Assembly: GCF_003048675.2 (NCBI RefSeq)
Contig: NZ_CP060707.1
Span: forward strand, 1,612,001 to 1,676,000
Length of the DNA stretch: 64,000 bases
From: Campylobacter concisus
GTDB lineage: Bacteria; Campylobacterota; Campylobacteria; Campylobacterales; Campylobacteraceae
Direction: 5' to 3'
This document shows positions 46,081-55,822 of the stretch, in pieces (the first letter of the stretch is position 1; each line of letters opens with the position of its first letter). The notes under the pieces are model-generated. The model searched no databases, was not told the DNA's origin, and saw nothing but the letters and a program-made list of their open reading frames with translations. The translations under genes were made by a program, and so were the position numbers.

Positions 46081-47391
46081 TTAGATGACGAAAAATGCGA
46101 TCGCCACAACAGAGAGAAACATGCCTGTAAATGTCCTTTTTGCAAGCTCGACTGGGCTAACCATAGCGATACCAGCACAAACGATAGCTGCACCAGCGAT
46201 CGGAGAAGCTGAACGTCCAAGTGAGCCAGCTATGGCTGCAGCCATACCAAGTTTATCTTGCTCAAAGCCAAGAGCAGCAGCATTTGTTGTGACGGCTTCG
46301 TTAAATGCAAATGTAGCAGCGTCGCCTGAGCCTGTAACTATACCCATAATAAATGGCACAAATGTTCCGCCAAATTTAACATAGCTTTGATCTGTTTTTA
46401 GCCATGCGATGACCACATCAACAGCTCCGCACGCCTTTAGACCTGCGACAAAGACGCCAGCTGCGATGATGATACCGATAACATCAGCGTAAGCGTGACC
46501 CATGCCGTTAAAGAACTCTTTTGTGATCTTTTGTGGGTTTGTAAGCGTAGCAAAGATAGCTATGATAGCACCAAGTATCATCGCCTCAGCAACGCCCATC
46601 TTTGTCCATGCCAAAAAGCTATAGTCTTTTGCTAGGCTTGTTCCGCCGATAACTAAGATGACAAGTGGGACAAGTGGCATAATAGCGTAGATCAAATTTA
46701 CTTTAAACGCTGACTTCTCTTCACTAGCAGCACCGCTTTCGATAGTGAAATTTGTACCTTTTTGATAGTCTTTAAATAATATTGCGACGATAGTTAGCAT
46801 GACAACTACGATAACAAGAGCTGTAAATGCGCTTGGAATTTGCACTTTTATGATGTCTTGAACTGTGTAGCCCTCAACTGTCTTTTTAACAAGGTCTGCC
46901 ACATATATGTTGTGCGCAGAGCCTGGGCTTAGAACTGAGCCAAATGTGCCTGCAAAAACAGCCGCACCAGCCATCGCAGGGCGAACGCCTGAGGCCATTA
47001 GAAGTGGTATAAGCGTCGCACCAACAGCAGCAGAGCAGCCAGCAGCTGAAGGGATAGCGATATTTATAAAGTAAGTTAGCACAGTTGTTACAGGGATCAA
47101 GATAAATCCCACGTTTTTAAGTGGCTTTGTAAGAAGCGCAACAAGGTGCTTATCGCACATTGTATATTTCATAACGAAAGCAAAACCCATACTAGCACAT
47201 ATAGCTTTTATAAGCCCTGCTTTAGTCATATAGTCAGTAAAAGCACTTAGTGCTCCCATAGGTTTTAGTGCGATTAAACAAAGCACCAAACCAACACCTA
47301 TTAGCACCGTTCTTGTCTCTTTTTTTAAGACTAGAAGTGCTACAACTGCAACGATGCCAAGAATGGCAGCAATTAGCTTGAATGATTCCAT
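46081..47391 (-). CDS. dcuC: DcuC-family anaerobic C4-dicarboxylate transporter
   Basis: A 436-aa inner-membrane carrier with 11-12 hydrophobic segments. Family landmarks: LTYFINIAIPSAAGCSAAVG and VFAGTFGSVLSPGSAHNIYV, repeated in the second half as GIVTGSGDAATFAFNEAVT and GSLGRSASPIAGAAIVCAG. DcuC exchanges succinate, fumarate, malate or aspartate. Sitting among peptidases, aspartate uptake or succinate efflux linked to aspartate catabolism is the likely use. Confidence 0.88.
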   Translation of the reverse strand: MESFKLIAAILGIVAVVALLVLKKETRTVLIGVGLVLCLIALKPMGALSAFTDYMTKAGLIKAICASMGFAFVMKYTMCDKHLVALLTKPLKNVGFILIPVTTVLTYFINIAIPSAAGCSAAVGATLIPLLMASGVRPAMAGAAVFAGTFGSVLSPGSAHNIYVADLVKKTVEGYTVQDIIKVQIPSAFTALVIVVVMLTIVAILFKDYQKGTNFTIESGAASEEKSAFKVNLIYAIMPLVPLVILVIGGTSLAKDYSFLAWTKMGVAEAMILGAIIAIFATLTNPQKITKEFFNGMGHAYADVIGIIIAAGVFVAGLKACGAVDVVIAWLKTDQSYVKFGGTFVPFIMGIVTGSGDAATFAFNEAVTTNAAALGFEQDKLGMAAAIAGSLGRSASPIAGAAIVCAGIAMVSPVELAKRTFTGMFLSVVAIAFFVI

Positions 47392-47405
47392 ACCTCTCTC
47401 CTTGT

Positions 47406-48104
47406 TTAGATTTTAAATTTAGTTCCAACTTCTATTTTTTCTATCTCTTTTTGATACTCAAATTTTAAAATTTCGCTGTGTCCTATGACCTCAGCTTCGC
47501 TATCCTCTATAAGCAAAGCCGTGCCCTCAGGCAATGCGTAGATAGTCTCTTTTGGATTTGCTATCAAAAACTCCTCTAGCCTCTCCTCCCTACTCTCGCC
47601 GTTATGACCTGCTAGTTTGCCACTTATAAAGTGCGGGTTGATCTGATATGGGAAGATATTTAGGCTATCAAAGGACTTTGGCATGATGATAGGCATATCA
47701 TTTGTCGTCATCATCGTCTTGCCAGCGATATTTGCGCCTGCTGACCAGCCAAAGTATTTTGCGCCGTTTGCCACAGCCTCTTTTATAGGCTCAACTAAAT
47801 TTAGCTTATAAAGCGTGTAAAGAAGCATAAAGGTATTTCCGCCGCCAACTGCGATACTGCTAGCATTTTTGATAGCTGAAATTTTATCCTCGTAGTGGTG
47901 GATCGACTTTATATTTTTATTTTTTAAGCGGTCGATCACCTTTTGCTCGTATTCGTCATTACTTCGTCTAACTCCAGCGTAAGGGATAAATAAAATCTCC
48001 TCCTTGCCACTCTCGCCCAAAAAGTCCTTAACCCAGTTTTTGCAGTGTCTCAAGTAGCCAGTATCTTGGTAGCTTGAAGCGCTGATTAGTAAAGCATTTT
48101 TCAT
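47406..48104 (-). CDS. pepE: Peptidase E (alpha-aspartyl dipeptidase)
   Basis: A 232-aa serine peptidase of family S51 that cleaves Asp-X dipeptides. The nucleophile elbow is GWSAGANIAG; SIAVGGGNTFMLLYTL and the C-terminal INPHFISGKLAGHNGES with a likely catalytic His are also present. It overlaps the M20 gene by ATGA and precedes dcuC by 14 bp, so freed aspartate could be handled by the same operon. Confidence 0.93.
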   Translation of the reverse strand: MKNALLISASSYQDTGYLRHCKNWVKDFLGESGKEEILFIPYAGVRRSNDEYEQKVIDRLKNKNIKSIHHYEDKISAIKNASSIAVGGGNTFMLLYTLYKLNLVEPIKEAVANGAKYFGWSAGANIAGKTMMTTNDMPIIMPKSFDSLNIFPYQINPHFISGKLAGHNGESREERLEEFLIANPKETIYALPEGTALLIEDSEAEVIGHSEILKFEYQKEIEKIEVGTKFKI

Positions 48105-49420
48105 TTTTTAGCTCCATTTAGTTTGTAAGCAGCCCTTAGATAGATATCAACCCCAGCGACCAAGCACTTCTCGTCAAAGTCAAATTTGCTATTGTGATGA
48201 CCTGCTTTTAAATTTGTACCGATCATCATATATCCGCTCTTTGCGCCCCTATCTTGCAAAGCTCTCATAAAGTGAGCGAAGTCCTCGCAAGCGCCAAAAT
48301 CAAGCTCTTTAACGATCTTATCGTCATCTATAAACGGACTTGCTTTTGCTGCTTCATAGAAAATTTCAGTCACCTCTTTGTCGCTGTTTGCTCCGCTTGT
48401 GCCACCAGTCATCACGACCTTGCTATCGACGTCATAAATTTCACTCACACCTTTTACGATATCCATGCATTTTTTATACATAAACTCATTTAAATTTGTA
48501 TCCTCGCCCCTTGTTTCGCAAGCTAGATAGCCGTTTGGTGCTATGACGTTTCTGCCCTCGCCTGCTCTTAAAACGCCCACATTTATCCTAGTCACGCCCT
48601 TTGCATGTCTTGTGATGCCATGCATATTTAGAGCCATTTGAGCAGCGGCTAAAAGGGCGTTTGCTCCCTCTTCTGGCGCTCCTGCTGCGTGGGCTGAGCG
48701 ACCAGTGATATGCACGTCAAATTTAGAAGTTGCAAGCAGTTTGTTTGTGCCACAAACTATGCCCCCATTTGTTTCTGCTTGAAAGCCGATGTGTCCGCCA
48801 AGTAGGTACTCAACCCCATCAAGCACCCCAGCAGCCTCCATAGCCACAGCGCCTCTTGTGCCCTCTTCTGCTGTTTGAAATATAAATTTAAATTTACCGT
48901 TAAAATCATCTAAATTTTTAGCGATCAGCTTTGCAAGCGCTAGACCCATCGCCATGTGTCCATCGTGCCCACAAGCGTGCGTGATACCAGCAATATCTGA
49001 GCCAAAGCCCTCTTTGCAAGGTCTATGAGCAGCCTCTGCGCTCTCTGTCACATCAACGCTATCGATGTCAAATCTAAATGCACTAAATTTACCAGGCCTT
49101 TTTGTGTCGATGAAGGCTGTCAGCCCAGTTAGGCCATCTTTCATGCATTTAAGGTATTTTGCCTCATCAGGATTTAAAAGGCTTTTTGCCCGCTCGATCG
49201 CCTTTTGGCACTGCTCTTTGCTGCCAACTCCAAGCCTTGCATCGCTCTTTACGACCTCTTCGCCAAGCTTCACTTCATATCCTAGCTCGCTAAGCCTTTT
49301 TGCCAAAACCGCAGTCGTAAAAAAGGTAAACCAGCCAGTTTCTGGGTGCGAGTGAAAGTATCTGCGATCTTTGATCATATCCTCTTTTAAAGATAGTGCT
49401 AAATTTGCTATTTTGTCCAT
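48101..49420 (-). CDS. M20 amidohydrolase, AbgA/AbgB-like
   Basis: A 439-aa metal-dependent amidohydrolase. The N-terminal RRYFHSHPETGWFTFFTTAV is characteristic of p-aminobenzoyl-glutamate hydrolase subunits and IAA-amino-acid hydrolases. The zinc ligands appear in THACGHDGHMAMG, TAEEGTRGAVAM, GGHIGFQ and the late GTNLKAGHHNSKFDFDE. The dimerisation lid domain lies at ~200-310 (ITGRSAHAAGAPEEGANALL). The natural substrate is uncertain: folate breakdown products or N-acyl amino acids. Confidence 0.85.
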   Translation of the reverse strand: MDKIANLALSLKEDMIKDRRYFHSHPETGWFTFFTTAVLAKRLSELGYEVKLGEEVVKSDARLGVGSKEQCQKAIERAKSLLNPDEAKYLKCMKDGLTGLTAFIDTKRPGKFSAFRFDIDSVDVTESAEAAHRPCKEGFGSDIAGITHACGHDGHMAMGLALAKLIAKNLDDFNGKFKFIFQTAEEGTRGAVAMEAAGVLDGVEYLLGGHIGFQAETNGGIVCGTNKLLATSKFDVHITGRSAHAAGAPEEGANALLAAAQMALNMHGITRHAKGVTRINVGVLRAGEGRNVIAPNGYLACETRGEDTNLNEFMYKKCMDIVKGVSEIYDVDSKVVMTGGTSGANSDKEVTEIFYEAAKASPFIDDDKIVKELDFGACEDFAHFMRALQDRGAKSGYMMIGTNLKAGHHNSKFDFDEKCLVAGVDIYLRAAYKLNGAKK

Positions 49421-49422
49421 GA

Positions 49423-50664
49423 CTACTCCTCGTTTGAAAGTCTTATTAGTGCGTTTGTTAAAATTTTTGTTGCGGCTACTGCGTCTTTGAAATTTATCGC
49501 CTCTGCAATGTTGTGGCTAATACCATCCACGCAAGGGATAAAGAGCATGCCAACGCTACTTGCAAGCTTTGTTAAATTCATCGCATCATGTCCAGCCCCA
49601 CTTGGCAAAGTAAGCGTTTTTATGCCAAGCTTTTTGGCTTCATCTTCAAGTAAATTTATGGCGTGTTTGCTTAGTTTTACTGGCTCGTCGCTACTTAGCT
49701 CTCTTATCTCGTAGCTAAATTTAAGCTCATGGCTTAGCTCACCCACAAAATTTCTAAGCTCTAAATTTAACTCCTCTAAGCTAGCCTTGTCTATATCTCT
49801 TAGATCAACGCCTAGCCTTGCCTCACCTGGCACGACGTTTAAAACGCCTGGTTTTGCATGCGCGTAGCCAACGGTTGCGACAGCTGTTTTTTTGTTTTTG
49901 GCAAATTTATTGGCTGCGATTATGATGTGTGAAGCGGCAAGCAGGGCGTCACTACGCATATTCATAGGAGTTGCGCCGCTGTGATCAGCCTTGCCCTGTA
50001 TTGTGATCTCAAATCTAATTGGCGCTGCGATCCCACTTACCACACCAACGCTTATACCGCTTCGCTCTAAAACTGGACCTTGCTCTATGTGAAGCTCTAA
50101 GTATGCGTGTAGGGAGTTTTCTTTTAGGATGGCTTCATCTAAATTTTGTGGTTTAAACCCAGCCGCACTCATCGCCTCAAAAAGCGAGATGCCATCTTCA
50201 TCTTTTAGCTCATGAAGTCTTTGCTGGCTTAGTTTGCCGCTTATTATCTTGCTGCCGATAGTCGCTGTCTTAAAACGGCTTGACTCCTCGCAGCTAAAAT
50301 TTATGAGCCAAAGCGGGCGTTTTAGCTTGATGCCAGCCTCTTTTATCGCAGTTAGTGCCTCAAGACCAGCCATAACGCCAAGTGTGCCGTCATAAAAGCC
50401 GCCATTTGGCACGCTATCTATGTGAGAGCCCACGCAAACTGGCTTCGCGTCCGCTTCGCAGCCCTCATCATAGATGGCATAGATGTTGCCGACATTGTCA
50501 ATTTTAAGTTTAAAGCCATTTTTTTCTATCAAATTTATAAGAAATTCTCTTGCTTCAAGGTCCTCTTTGCTAAAGGCTAGCCTTGTTAGCCCACCACCTT
50601 TTAGCGCTCCAAACTCGCTTATAGCGTTAAAATTTCTCTCAAATCTTTTAGCGTCTATCATCAT
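49423..50664 (-). CDS. Zn-dependent N-carbamoyl-amino-acid hydrolase / allantoate amidohydrolase family
   Basis: A 413-aa M20-type enzyme of the HyuC/AllC family. Motifs: CVGSHIDSVPNGGFYDGTLG (His, Asp), NFSCEESSRF (Glu pair), YLELHIEQGPVLE (His), PSGAGHDAMNLTKL and a closing ISHNIAE. Members release ammonia and CO2 from N-carbamoyl amino acids, ureidoglycolate or allantoate. It heads the operon (start 50664) and adjoins the M20 gene by 2 bp. The specific substrate cannot be told from sequence. Confidence 0.88.
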   Translation of the reverse strand: MMIDAKRFERNFNAISEFGALKGGGLTRLAFSKEDLEAREFLINLIEKNGFKLKIDNVGNIYAIYDEGCEADAKPVCVGSHIDSVPNGGFYDGTLGVMAGLEALTAIKEAGIKLKRPLWLINFSCEESSRFKTATIGSKIISGKLSQQRLHELKDEDGISLFEAMSAAGFKPQNLDEAILKENSLHAYLELHIEQGPVLERSGISVGVVSGIAAPIRFEITIQGKADHSGATPMNMRSDALLAASHIIIAANKFAKNKKTAVATVGYAHAKPGVLNVVPGEARLGVDLRDIDKASLEELNLELRNFVGELSHELKFSYEIRELSSDEPVKLSKHAINLLEDEAKKLGIKTLTLPSGAGHDAMNLTKLASSVGMLFIPCVDGISHNIAEAINFKDAVAATKILTNALIRLSNEE

Positions 50665-50759
50665 AAATCCTTAAAATATAAAGCCAATCTTAAAAAGATT
50701 TATTACTTTAAGCATTTTACATTTTGTTTTATGATTTGAAGCTGAAAAAGTGTGAGTTT

Positions 50760-52478
50760 TTAAATTTTATAAAGCTGAGTCTTGAGATCTTTGATGATAA
50801 ATAGCAGTTTTTCTAAAATTTCTATCTTATTTGGGTTGTCAGAGCCTTTTAAAATTTGCTGTTCGTTCTCGTAAAATGCGATTTGCATATTTAAAATAGC
50901 CTTTTGCAAAGTGGTTGCATCGATGATCTCATGGATATTTTCGTCCATTAAAATTTCTCTAACCATCTGCTCATCGTTCACGTCGTATCTATAAAGGATG
51001 GCGTTTAGATACTCAGGATGCTTTATGAAGTATCTAGCTCCAAGTTTTGAGAGTATCTCATCTCTGTAGTTTGGGTTATTTAGCATGGTTTTAAAAAGTG
51101 CAAACTCAAGCGGGTCTTTGTTCATCACAGCTGGCACCTCATCCACCATGACAGAGTTGCTAAATTCATCTTTATCTTTTTTTCTAAATTCTCTTTTAAA
51201 TTTAGCTTCATTTTTTGGCTTCTGCTTTAGTCCAAACCTATCTGCCACGCTTTGTGGAGTGAGGTTAAATCTTGCCGCAACCTCTGTCACATACGAGCTT
51301 GCTATCTCCTCTCCAAGCTCGTCCATATAGGCTTTTATCTCACTAAGGCAGTTATCTCTTTGCACTGAGCGGGTTATATCATACTTTTGCATGATCTTTT
51401 CTATATAAAATTTCACCGCGTCCTCGCCTGAGCCAAAGAGCTCACTAAGCTCCTTTATCTTGCCTGCAAAGACCATATCAGCAGGATCTGCGCCATTACT
51501 TATGATGACTACTTTTGTATCTATCTTATTTATGCTTAGCAGGTGAGCCGACTTTATGGCTGCATTTATGCCAGCGCCATCGCCGTCAAAGCAAAGCACT
51601 ACGCTTATCTCGCCCCTTTTTAAAAGCGGTAAGTGGCTTGTTGTAAGTGCTGTGCCAAGCACAGCAACAGCGTTTGTAAAGCCAGCGTAGTGAAGCATAA
51701 TGACGTCAAGGTAGCCCTCAGTGATTATTATCTGATTTTTCTCAAAGATGCTTTGCCTAGCTAGGTGGTAGCCATAGAGTAGCTTTGACTTGTCAAAGAC
51801 CGCACTTTGAGGAGAATTTACATATTTTGCAGGGTGGTCTGAGATCGTTCTGCCGCCAAAGCCAACTAGCCTTGTAGTGTGCGAGTAGATAGGAAATGTT
51901 ATGCGCTCTATGAAACTAGCGTAAATTCCCTTCTCATTTTGCTTTACTATGCCAACTTCAAGCGCCTCTTTTGGCTCTATGTTTTCATTTTGTAAAAGCC
52001 TAATGGTACTTTTACTATCCCCAGCCCAGCCAAGCTCAAATTTCTCGATCATAGCGTCATTTATGCCGCGCGACTTGATATATCTCACAGCCGCTTCATT
52101 TTTGTAAAACTCACTTCTATAAAAGGCATTTACCTTTTCTAAAATGTGCTTATTTTCTTTTTGCGTTGGCACCTTGTCATTTGTGTATTCAAGGCTAAAA
52201 TTTGAAATTTGAGCGATCTTTTCTATCGCCTCTGGGTAGGTTAGCTTTTCATAATCCATCACAAATTTAACCGCATCTCCGCCAGCTTTGCAGGCAAAGC
52301 AGTGATACATCTGTTTGTTTTGATTTATGCTCATGCTTGGGTTTTTGTCGTCGTGAAACGGACAGACACACTTGTAGCTTGAGCCCATCTTTTTAACTGG
52401 GATATACTGCTCGATGATATTAACAATGTCTATTTGGTTTTTTAATTTTTCAATGGATTTTGGATCTATCATAAGCAA
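50760..52478 (-). CDS. dnaG: DNA primase
   Basis: Synthesises RNA primers at the replication fork. At ~570 aa it has normal length (start at 52478, or at MIDPKSIEKL, 52472). The zinc-binding CHC2 domain reads CPFHDDKNPSMSINQ with YHCFACKAGGD. The Toprim catalytic core shows ITEGYLDVIML and LCFDGDGAGINAA, preceded by the basic GFGGRTISDHPAKYVNSP. The last ~140 residues form the DnaB-interacting domain. It is divergent from the TPR gene with a 55-bp promoter region. Confidence 0.97.
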   Translation of the reverse strand: MLMIDPKSIEKLKNQIDIVNIIEQYIPVKKMGSSYKCVCPFHDDKNPSMSINQNKQMYHCFACKAGGDAVKFVMDYEKLTYPEAIEKIAQISNFSLEYTNDKVPTQKENKHILEKVNAFYRSEFYKNEAAVRYIKSRGINDAMIEKFELGWAGDSKSTIRLLQNENIEPKEALEVGIVKQNEKGIYASFIERITFPIYSHTTRLVGFGGRTISDHPAKYVNSPQSAVFDKSKLLYGYHLARQSIFEKNQIIITEGYLDVIMLHYAGFTNAVAVLGTALTTSHLPLLKRGEISVVLCFDGDGAGINAAIKSAHLLSINKIDTKVVIISNGADPADMVFAGKIKELSELFGSGEDAVKFYIEKIMQKYDITRSVQRDNCLSEIKAYMDELGEEIASSYVTEVAARFNLTPQSVADRFGLKQKPKNEAKFKREFRKKDKDEFSNSVMVDEVPAVMNKDPLEFALFKTMLNNPNYRDEILSKLGARYFIKHPEYLNAILYRYDVNDEQMVREILMDENIHEIIDATTLQKAILNMQIAFYENEQQILKGSDNPNKIEILEKLLFIIKDLKTQLYKI

Positions 52479-52533
52479 AATTATACAACTGCTTTGTTAT
52501 AATTAAAGTAAAATTTTATTACAAAGTATAAGC

Positions 52534-53559
52534 GTGGATATTTTTTTCATTGGACACAGAGATCCGATATTTAGCCTTATTATTCTATTTAGTATCATCT
52601 TGATGATCGCCGCTTTAAGCTATGCTTGGGGCATATTTTCTAGCAAAGATGAGAAAAAACGCATCGAGAAATTTATCAAGAAATTTGACAGCAAAGATGG
52701 CATAAGCGACGAGCACAAGCAGATGCTAAAAAGCCCAGAAGTAGATATACCAAGCCTTAGCATGCTAGGTCAGACCTTCGCTAAAAATGGCGACTTTGAA
52801 AAATCGATCGGCGTCTATCTCATCGCACTTGAAAAGGTAAAAGATAAAAACGAGAAAGAATTTATCCTAAACGAGCTTGGAGAGGTCTATTTTAAGGCTG
52901 GATTTTTAAAAAAAGCTAGTGAAATCTTTGAAAAAGCGCTTGAGCTAAGCCCTAGAAACGTCCTCGCACTGCGCTTTTTAACGATGATAGATGAGAAGCT
53001 TAAAAACTATAAAGAAGCGCTTTATGCACTAAATTCTCTTGAAGAGCTAGGGACAAATGTAAAAGATCAAAAGGCCTATATAAAGGCGATTAGCACGCTT
53101 GATGATAGAAATTTAAGCTTTAGCGAAAAGGTAGAAATTCTCTCGCACCTTAGTCAAAATTTTGAGCTTTTAAAGCGCATGATCTTAGCCCTTTTCATAA
53201 GACACAATGAAAATTTAGAAAATTTAAAAGATTTTGCCAAATTTGAAGATGTGCTAGACCTGCTTTACAACCTAAAAACGCCTATAAATTTAGACGATGC
53301 AAAATACAAATCACTCTTTTACGCAAAGGGCGATATAGAAGGTCCATGTGAAATTTACGGCTTTGAGCTAAATGTCATAAAAAGGCTAAAGGACGCTAAA
53401 TTTGACGCAGCTGGGCTAAGCTTTAACTACGTTTGCAAAAACTGCAAAAACTCATTTCCTATGCACTTTTACCGCTGTCCAGTCTGTCACGAGCTAGGAA
53501 GTGTCAAAATTTTATCCCACATCACAGAAAAAGCAAGTGAAGATAGTAACACTTTTTAG
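52534..53559 (+). CDS. Membrane-anchored TPR protein with C-terminal zinc ribbon (LapB-like)
   Basis: A 341-aa protein with a GTG start. The N-terminal helix (FSLIILFSIILMIAALSYAW) anchors it to the inner membrane. Tetratricopeptide repeats cover ~75-250 (LGEVYFKAGFLKKASEIFEK is the clearest). The end carries CKNCKNSFPMHFYRCPVCHE, a rubredoxin-like ribbon. The same order of helix, TPRs and ribbon defines LapB/YciM, which tunes LpxC stability and LPS synthesis in enterobacteria. Whether this relative does the same in Campylobacter is unknown. Confidence 0.8.
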   Translation: MDIFFIGHRDPIFSLIILFSIILMIAALSYAWGIFSSKDEKKRIEKFIKKFDSKDGISDEHKQMLKSPEVDIPSLSMLGQTFAKNGDFEKSIGVYLIALEKVKDKNEKEFILNELGEVYFKAGFLKKASEIFEKALELSPRNVLALRFLTMIDEKLKNYKEALYALNSLEELGTNVKDQKAYIKAISTLDDRNLSFSEKVEILSHLSQNFELLKRMILALFIRHNENLENLKDFAKFEDVLDLLYNLKTPINLDDAKYKSLFYAKGDIEGPCEIYGFELNVIKRLKDAKFDAAGLSFNYVCKNCKNSFPMHFYRCPVCHELGSVKILSHITEKASEDSNTF

Positions 53560-53971
53560 TGACGGCTCATGCCTTGGAAACCCTGGAGCTGGCGGCTGGG
53601 CTTATATATTGAGATTTAACGAAGCGCAGAAAAAAGAAAGTGGCGGCGAGGCATATACGACAAATAACCAAATGGAGCTAAAAGCTGCGATAATGGGGCT
53701 AAAAGCGCTAAAAGAGCCCTGCGAGGTAAGGCTCTTTACCGATAGCTCATACGTGGCAAATAGCATAAATGAGTGGCTTGCAAACTGGCAAAAGAGAAAT
53801 TTCAAAAATGTAAAAAATGTCGAGCTTTGGCAGGAGTATTTAGAGATTTCAAAGCCGCATAAAGTCGTGGCTAGCTGGGTCAAGGGGCATGCTGGACACC
53901 CTGAAAACGAGGAGTGCGACCAGATGGCAAGAGACGAGGCATTAAAAATAAAAGATGAGAATAAGATATGA
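53537..53971 (+). CDS. rnhA: Ribonuclease HI
   Basis: Degrades RNA in RNA-DNA hybrids. From the GTG at 53537 it has 144 aa, the usual length; an ATG at 53501 would add 12 non-homologous residues. Catalytic residues are Asp in [16 protein letters not shown], Glu in [12 protein letters not shown], Asp in [11 protein letters not shown] and the final Asp in [10 protein letters not shown]. The [10 protein letters not shown] loop is present. It overlaps the TPR gene end and the rnc start (ATGA), so the three form one operon. Confidence 0.96.
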   Translation: MKIVTLFSDGSCLGNPGAGGWAYILRFNEAQKKESGGEAYTTNNQMELKAAIMGLKALKEPCEVRLFTDSSYVANSINEWLANWQKRNFKNVKNVELWQEYLEISKPHKVVASWVKGHAGHPENEECDQMARDEALKIKDENKI

Positions 53972-54639
53972 AAAATTTAGAAGAATTTGAACGTAGTCTT
54001 GGGTATAAATTTAAACAAACTGAGCTTTTAGAAGAGGCGCTAACGCACAAGAGCACCAAGCAGGCGTTAAATAACGAAAGGCTCGAGTTTTTGGGCGATG
54101 CGGTGATGGATCTGCTCGTGGCTGAGTATCTTTTTAAGAAATTTAGCAAGATCGCAGAGGGCGACATGAGCAAACTTCGTGCCGCTCTTGTAAATGAAAA
54201 AAGCTTTGCAAATATGGCTAGACGGCTAAAAATGGGCGAGTTTTTAAGGCTTAGCCAAGCTGAGGAAAACAACGGCGGCAGAGAGAAAGATAGCATTTTA
54301 AGCGACGCATTTGAAGCGGTGATGGGGGCTATCTACCTTGAGGCTGGACTTGATAAAGTGCGAGAAATTTCTATTAGCCTGCTTGAGCTTTGCTATCCGC
54401 AGATCGACTTTGCGCACCTTGAAAAGGACTACAAAACAGCCCTTCAAGAGGTCACTCAAGCAACCCTTGGTGTCATACCAACATACGAGCTCATCGGCTC
54501 TTTTGGCCCTGATCACAAGAAAGAATTTGAGATAGCCCTGCTGCTAAATGGCAAGGAAATTTCACGAGCCGTTGGAAGCTCCAAAAAGCAAGCCCAGCAG
54601 CTCGCAGCAAAGATAGCGTTAGAAAAAATCAAAAAATAG
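53968..54639 (+). CDS. rnc: Ribonuclease III
   Basis: Cleaves double-stranded RNA, including rRNA precursors. The 223-aa protein has the signature [20 protein letters not shown], the second acidic site [15 protein letters not shown], and a C-terminal dsRBD ([38 protein letters not shown]). Start coupled to rnhA by ATGA. Confidence 0.97.
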   Translation: MKNLEEFERSLGYKFKQTELLEEALTHKSTKQALNNERLEFLGDAVMDLLVAEYLFKKFSKIAEGDMSKLRAALVNEKSFANMARRLKMGEFLRLSQAEENNGGREKDSILSDAFEAVMGAIYLEAGLDKVREISISLLELCYPQIDFAHLEKDYKTALQEVTQATLGVIPTYELIGSFGPDHKKEFEIALLLNGKEISRAVGSSKKQAQQLAAKIALEKIKK

Positions 54640-54647
54640 GATAAATT

Positions 54648-55715
54648 TTGAATACATTTGGCAAAAAACTAACCTTAACTAGCTTTGGCGAGAGCCATGG
54701 GGTGGCCATTGGTGGCGTGATAGACGGCCTACCTGCTGGGCTAAAGATCGATGTAGACTTCATCCAAAGCGAGCTTGACAGACGTCGCCCTGGACAAAGT
54801 AGCTTCACAACGGCAAGAGATGAGGCTGATAAGATAGAAATTTTTAGCGGCGTTTTTGATGGTATGAGCACTGGCGCACCGATAGGTTTTGCCATTTTTA
54901 ACAACAACCAAAAGTCAAATGACTATGAAAATTTACGTGAGATTTTCCGCCCTGGGCATGCTGACCTTACCTATTTTAAAAAATATGGCATCAGAGATCA
55001 TAGAGGTGGCGGGCGCGCGAGTGCCAGAGAGACAGCAGTAAGGGTTGCTGGTGGGGCATTTGCGCAGCTACTTTTAAATGAGCTTAAGATAGAAGTTTTA
55101 AGCGGTGTGCTTGGCATCGGCAAGGTCATCAGCGAAAAGGTTGATTTTGTTTTTGCGCAAAATTCGCAAATTTACGCCCTTGGCAACGAAGAGGCGATGA
55201 AAGAGGCGGTTAGCAAGGCTAGAAGCGAGCACGATAGCGTGGGAGCTGTGGTTTTAAGCGTGGCTAGAGGCGTGCCAGCTGGTCTTGGCGAGCCACTTTA
55301 CGATAGGCTTGATAGTGCTTTGGCGGCGGTCTTAATGGGCATAAACGGAGTAAAAGCCGTAGAGATCGGCGCTGGCGTAAATGTGAGCTCTATGCTTGGC
55401 TCAGCAAACAACGACGAGATGGACGAGCTTGGCTTTTTAAGCAACAACGCTGGGGGCATACTTGGTGGCATAAGCAGTGGGGCTGAGATCGTGCTAAAGA
55501 GCCATTTTAAGCCAACACCTTCGATATTTAAAGAGCAAAAAACGCTAAATTTGTCTGGCGAGGCGGTGGATTTTGAACTAAGAGGCAGGCATGATCCTTG
55601 CATAGGCATACGTGGCAGTGTCGTCGCAACCGCGATGATAAGGCTGGTTCTTGCTGACATGCTCCTACTAAATACAACTACAAAGCTTGCAAATATAAAG
55701 AAAATTTACGGATAA
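54648..55715 (+). CDS. aroC: Chorismate synthase
   Basis: Final step of the shikimate pathway, FMN dependent. The 355-aa protein has a TTG start (AGGATAAA upstream). Motifs: LTSFGESHGVAIGGVIDGLP, DRRRPGQSSFTTARDE, FRPGHADLTYFKKYGIRDHR with GGGRASARETAVRVAGGA, and GGILGGISSG followed by RHDPCIGIRG. It follows rnc by 8 bp. Confidence 0.97.
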   Translation: MNTFGKKLTLTSFGESHGVAIGGVIDGLPAGLKIDVDFIQSELDRRRPGQSSFTTARDEADKIEIFSGVFDGMSTGAPIGFAIFNNNQKSNDYENLREIFRPGHADLTYFKKYGIRDHRGGGRASARETAVRVAGGAFAQLLLNELKIEVLSGVLGIGKVISEKVDFVFAQNSQIYALGNEEAMKEAVSKARSEHDSVGAVVLSVARGVPAGLGEPLYDRLDSALAAVLMGINGVKAVEIGAGVNVSSMLGSANNDEMDELGFLSNNAGGILGGISSGAEIVLKSHFKPTPSIFKEQKTLNLSGEAVDFELRGRHDPCIGIRGSVVATAMIRLVLADMLLLNTTTKLANIKKIYG

Positions 55716-55822
55716 ATTTATTTACTAAATTTCAGTCAAGCATCGAGTTGAAAACAAGTCAAATTTAGCCTCCAAACAAGGGCTGAATTTAGAAATTTAC
55801 AGCGACCAGCTTCATCTCGCCT
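55716..55822. other. Short gap between aroC and the molybdoenzyme remnant
   Basis: Nothing recognisable; no hairpin with a T-run. Confidence 0.4.

Noticed and set aside
52534-52600. A possible replication origin next to dnaG
   Set aside because: The divergent gap is only 55 bp and no cluster of DnaA boxes was seen.
54338-54535. Short frames overlapping rnc
   Set aside because: The rnc frame has complete family motifs; the others have none.
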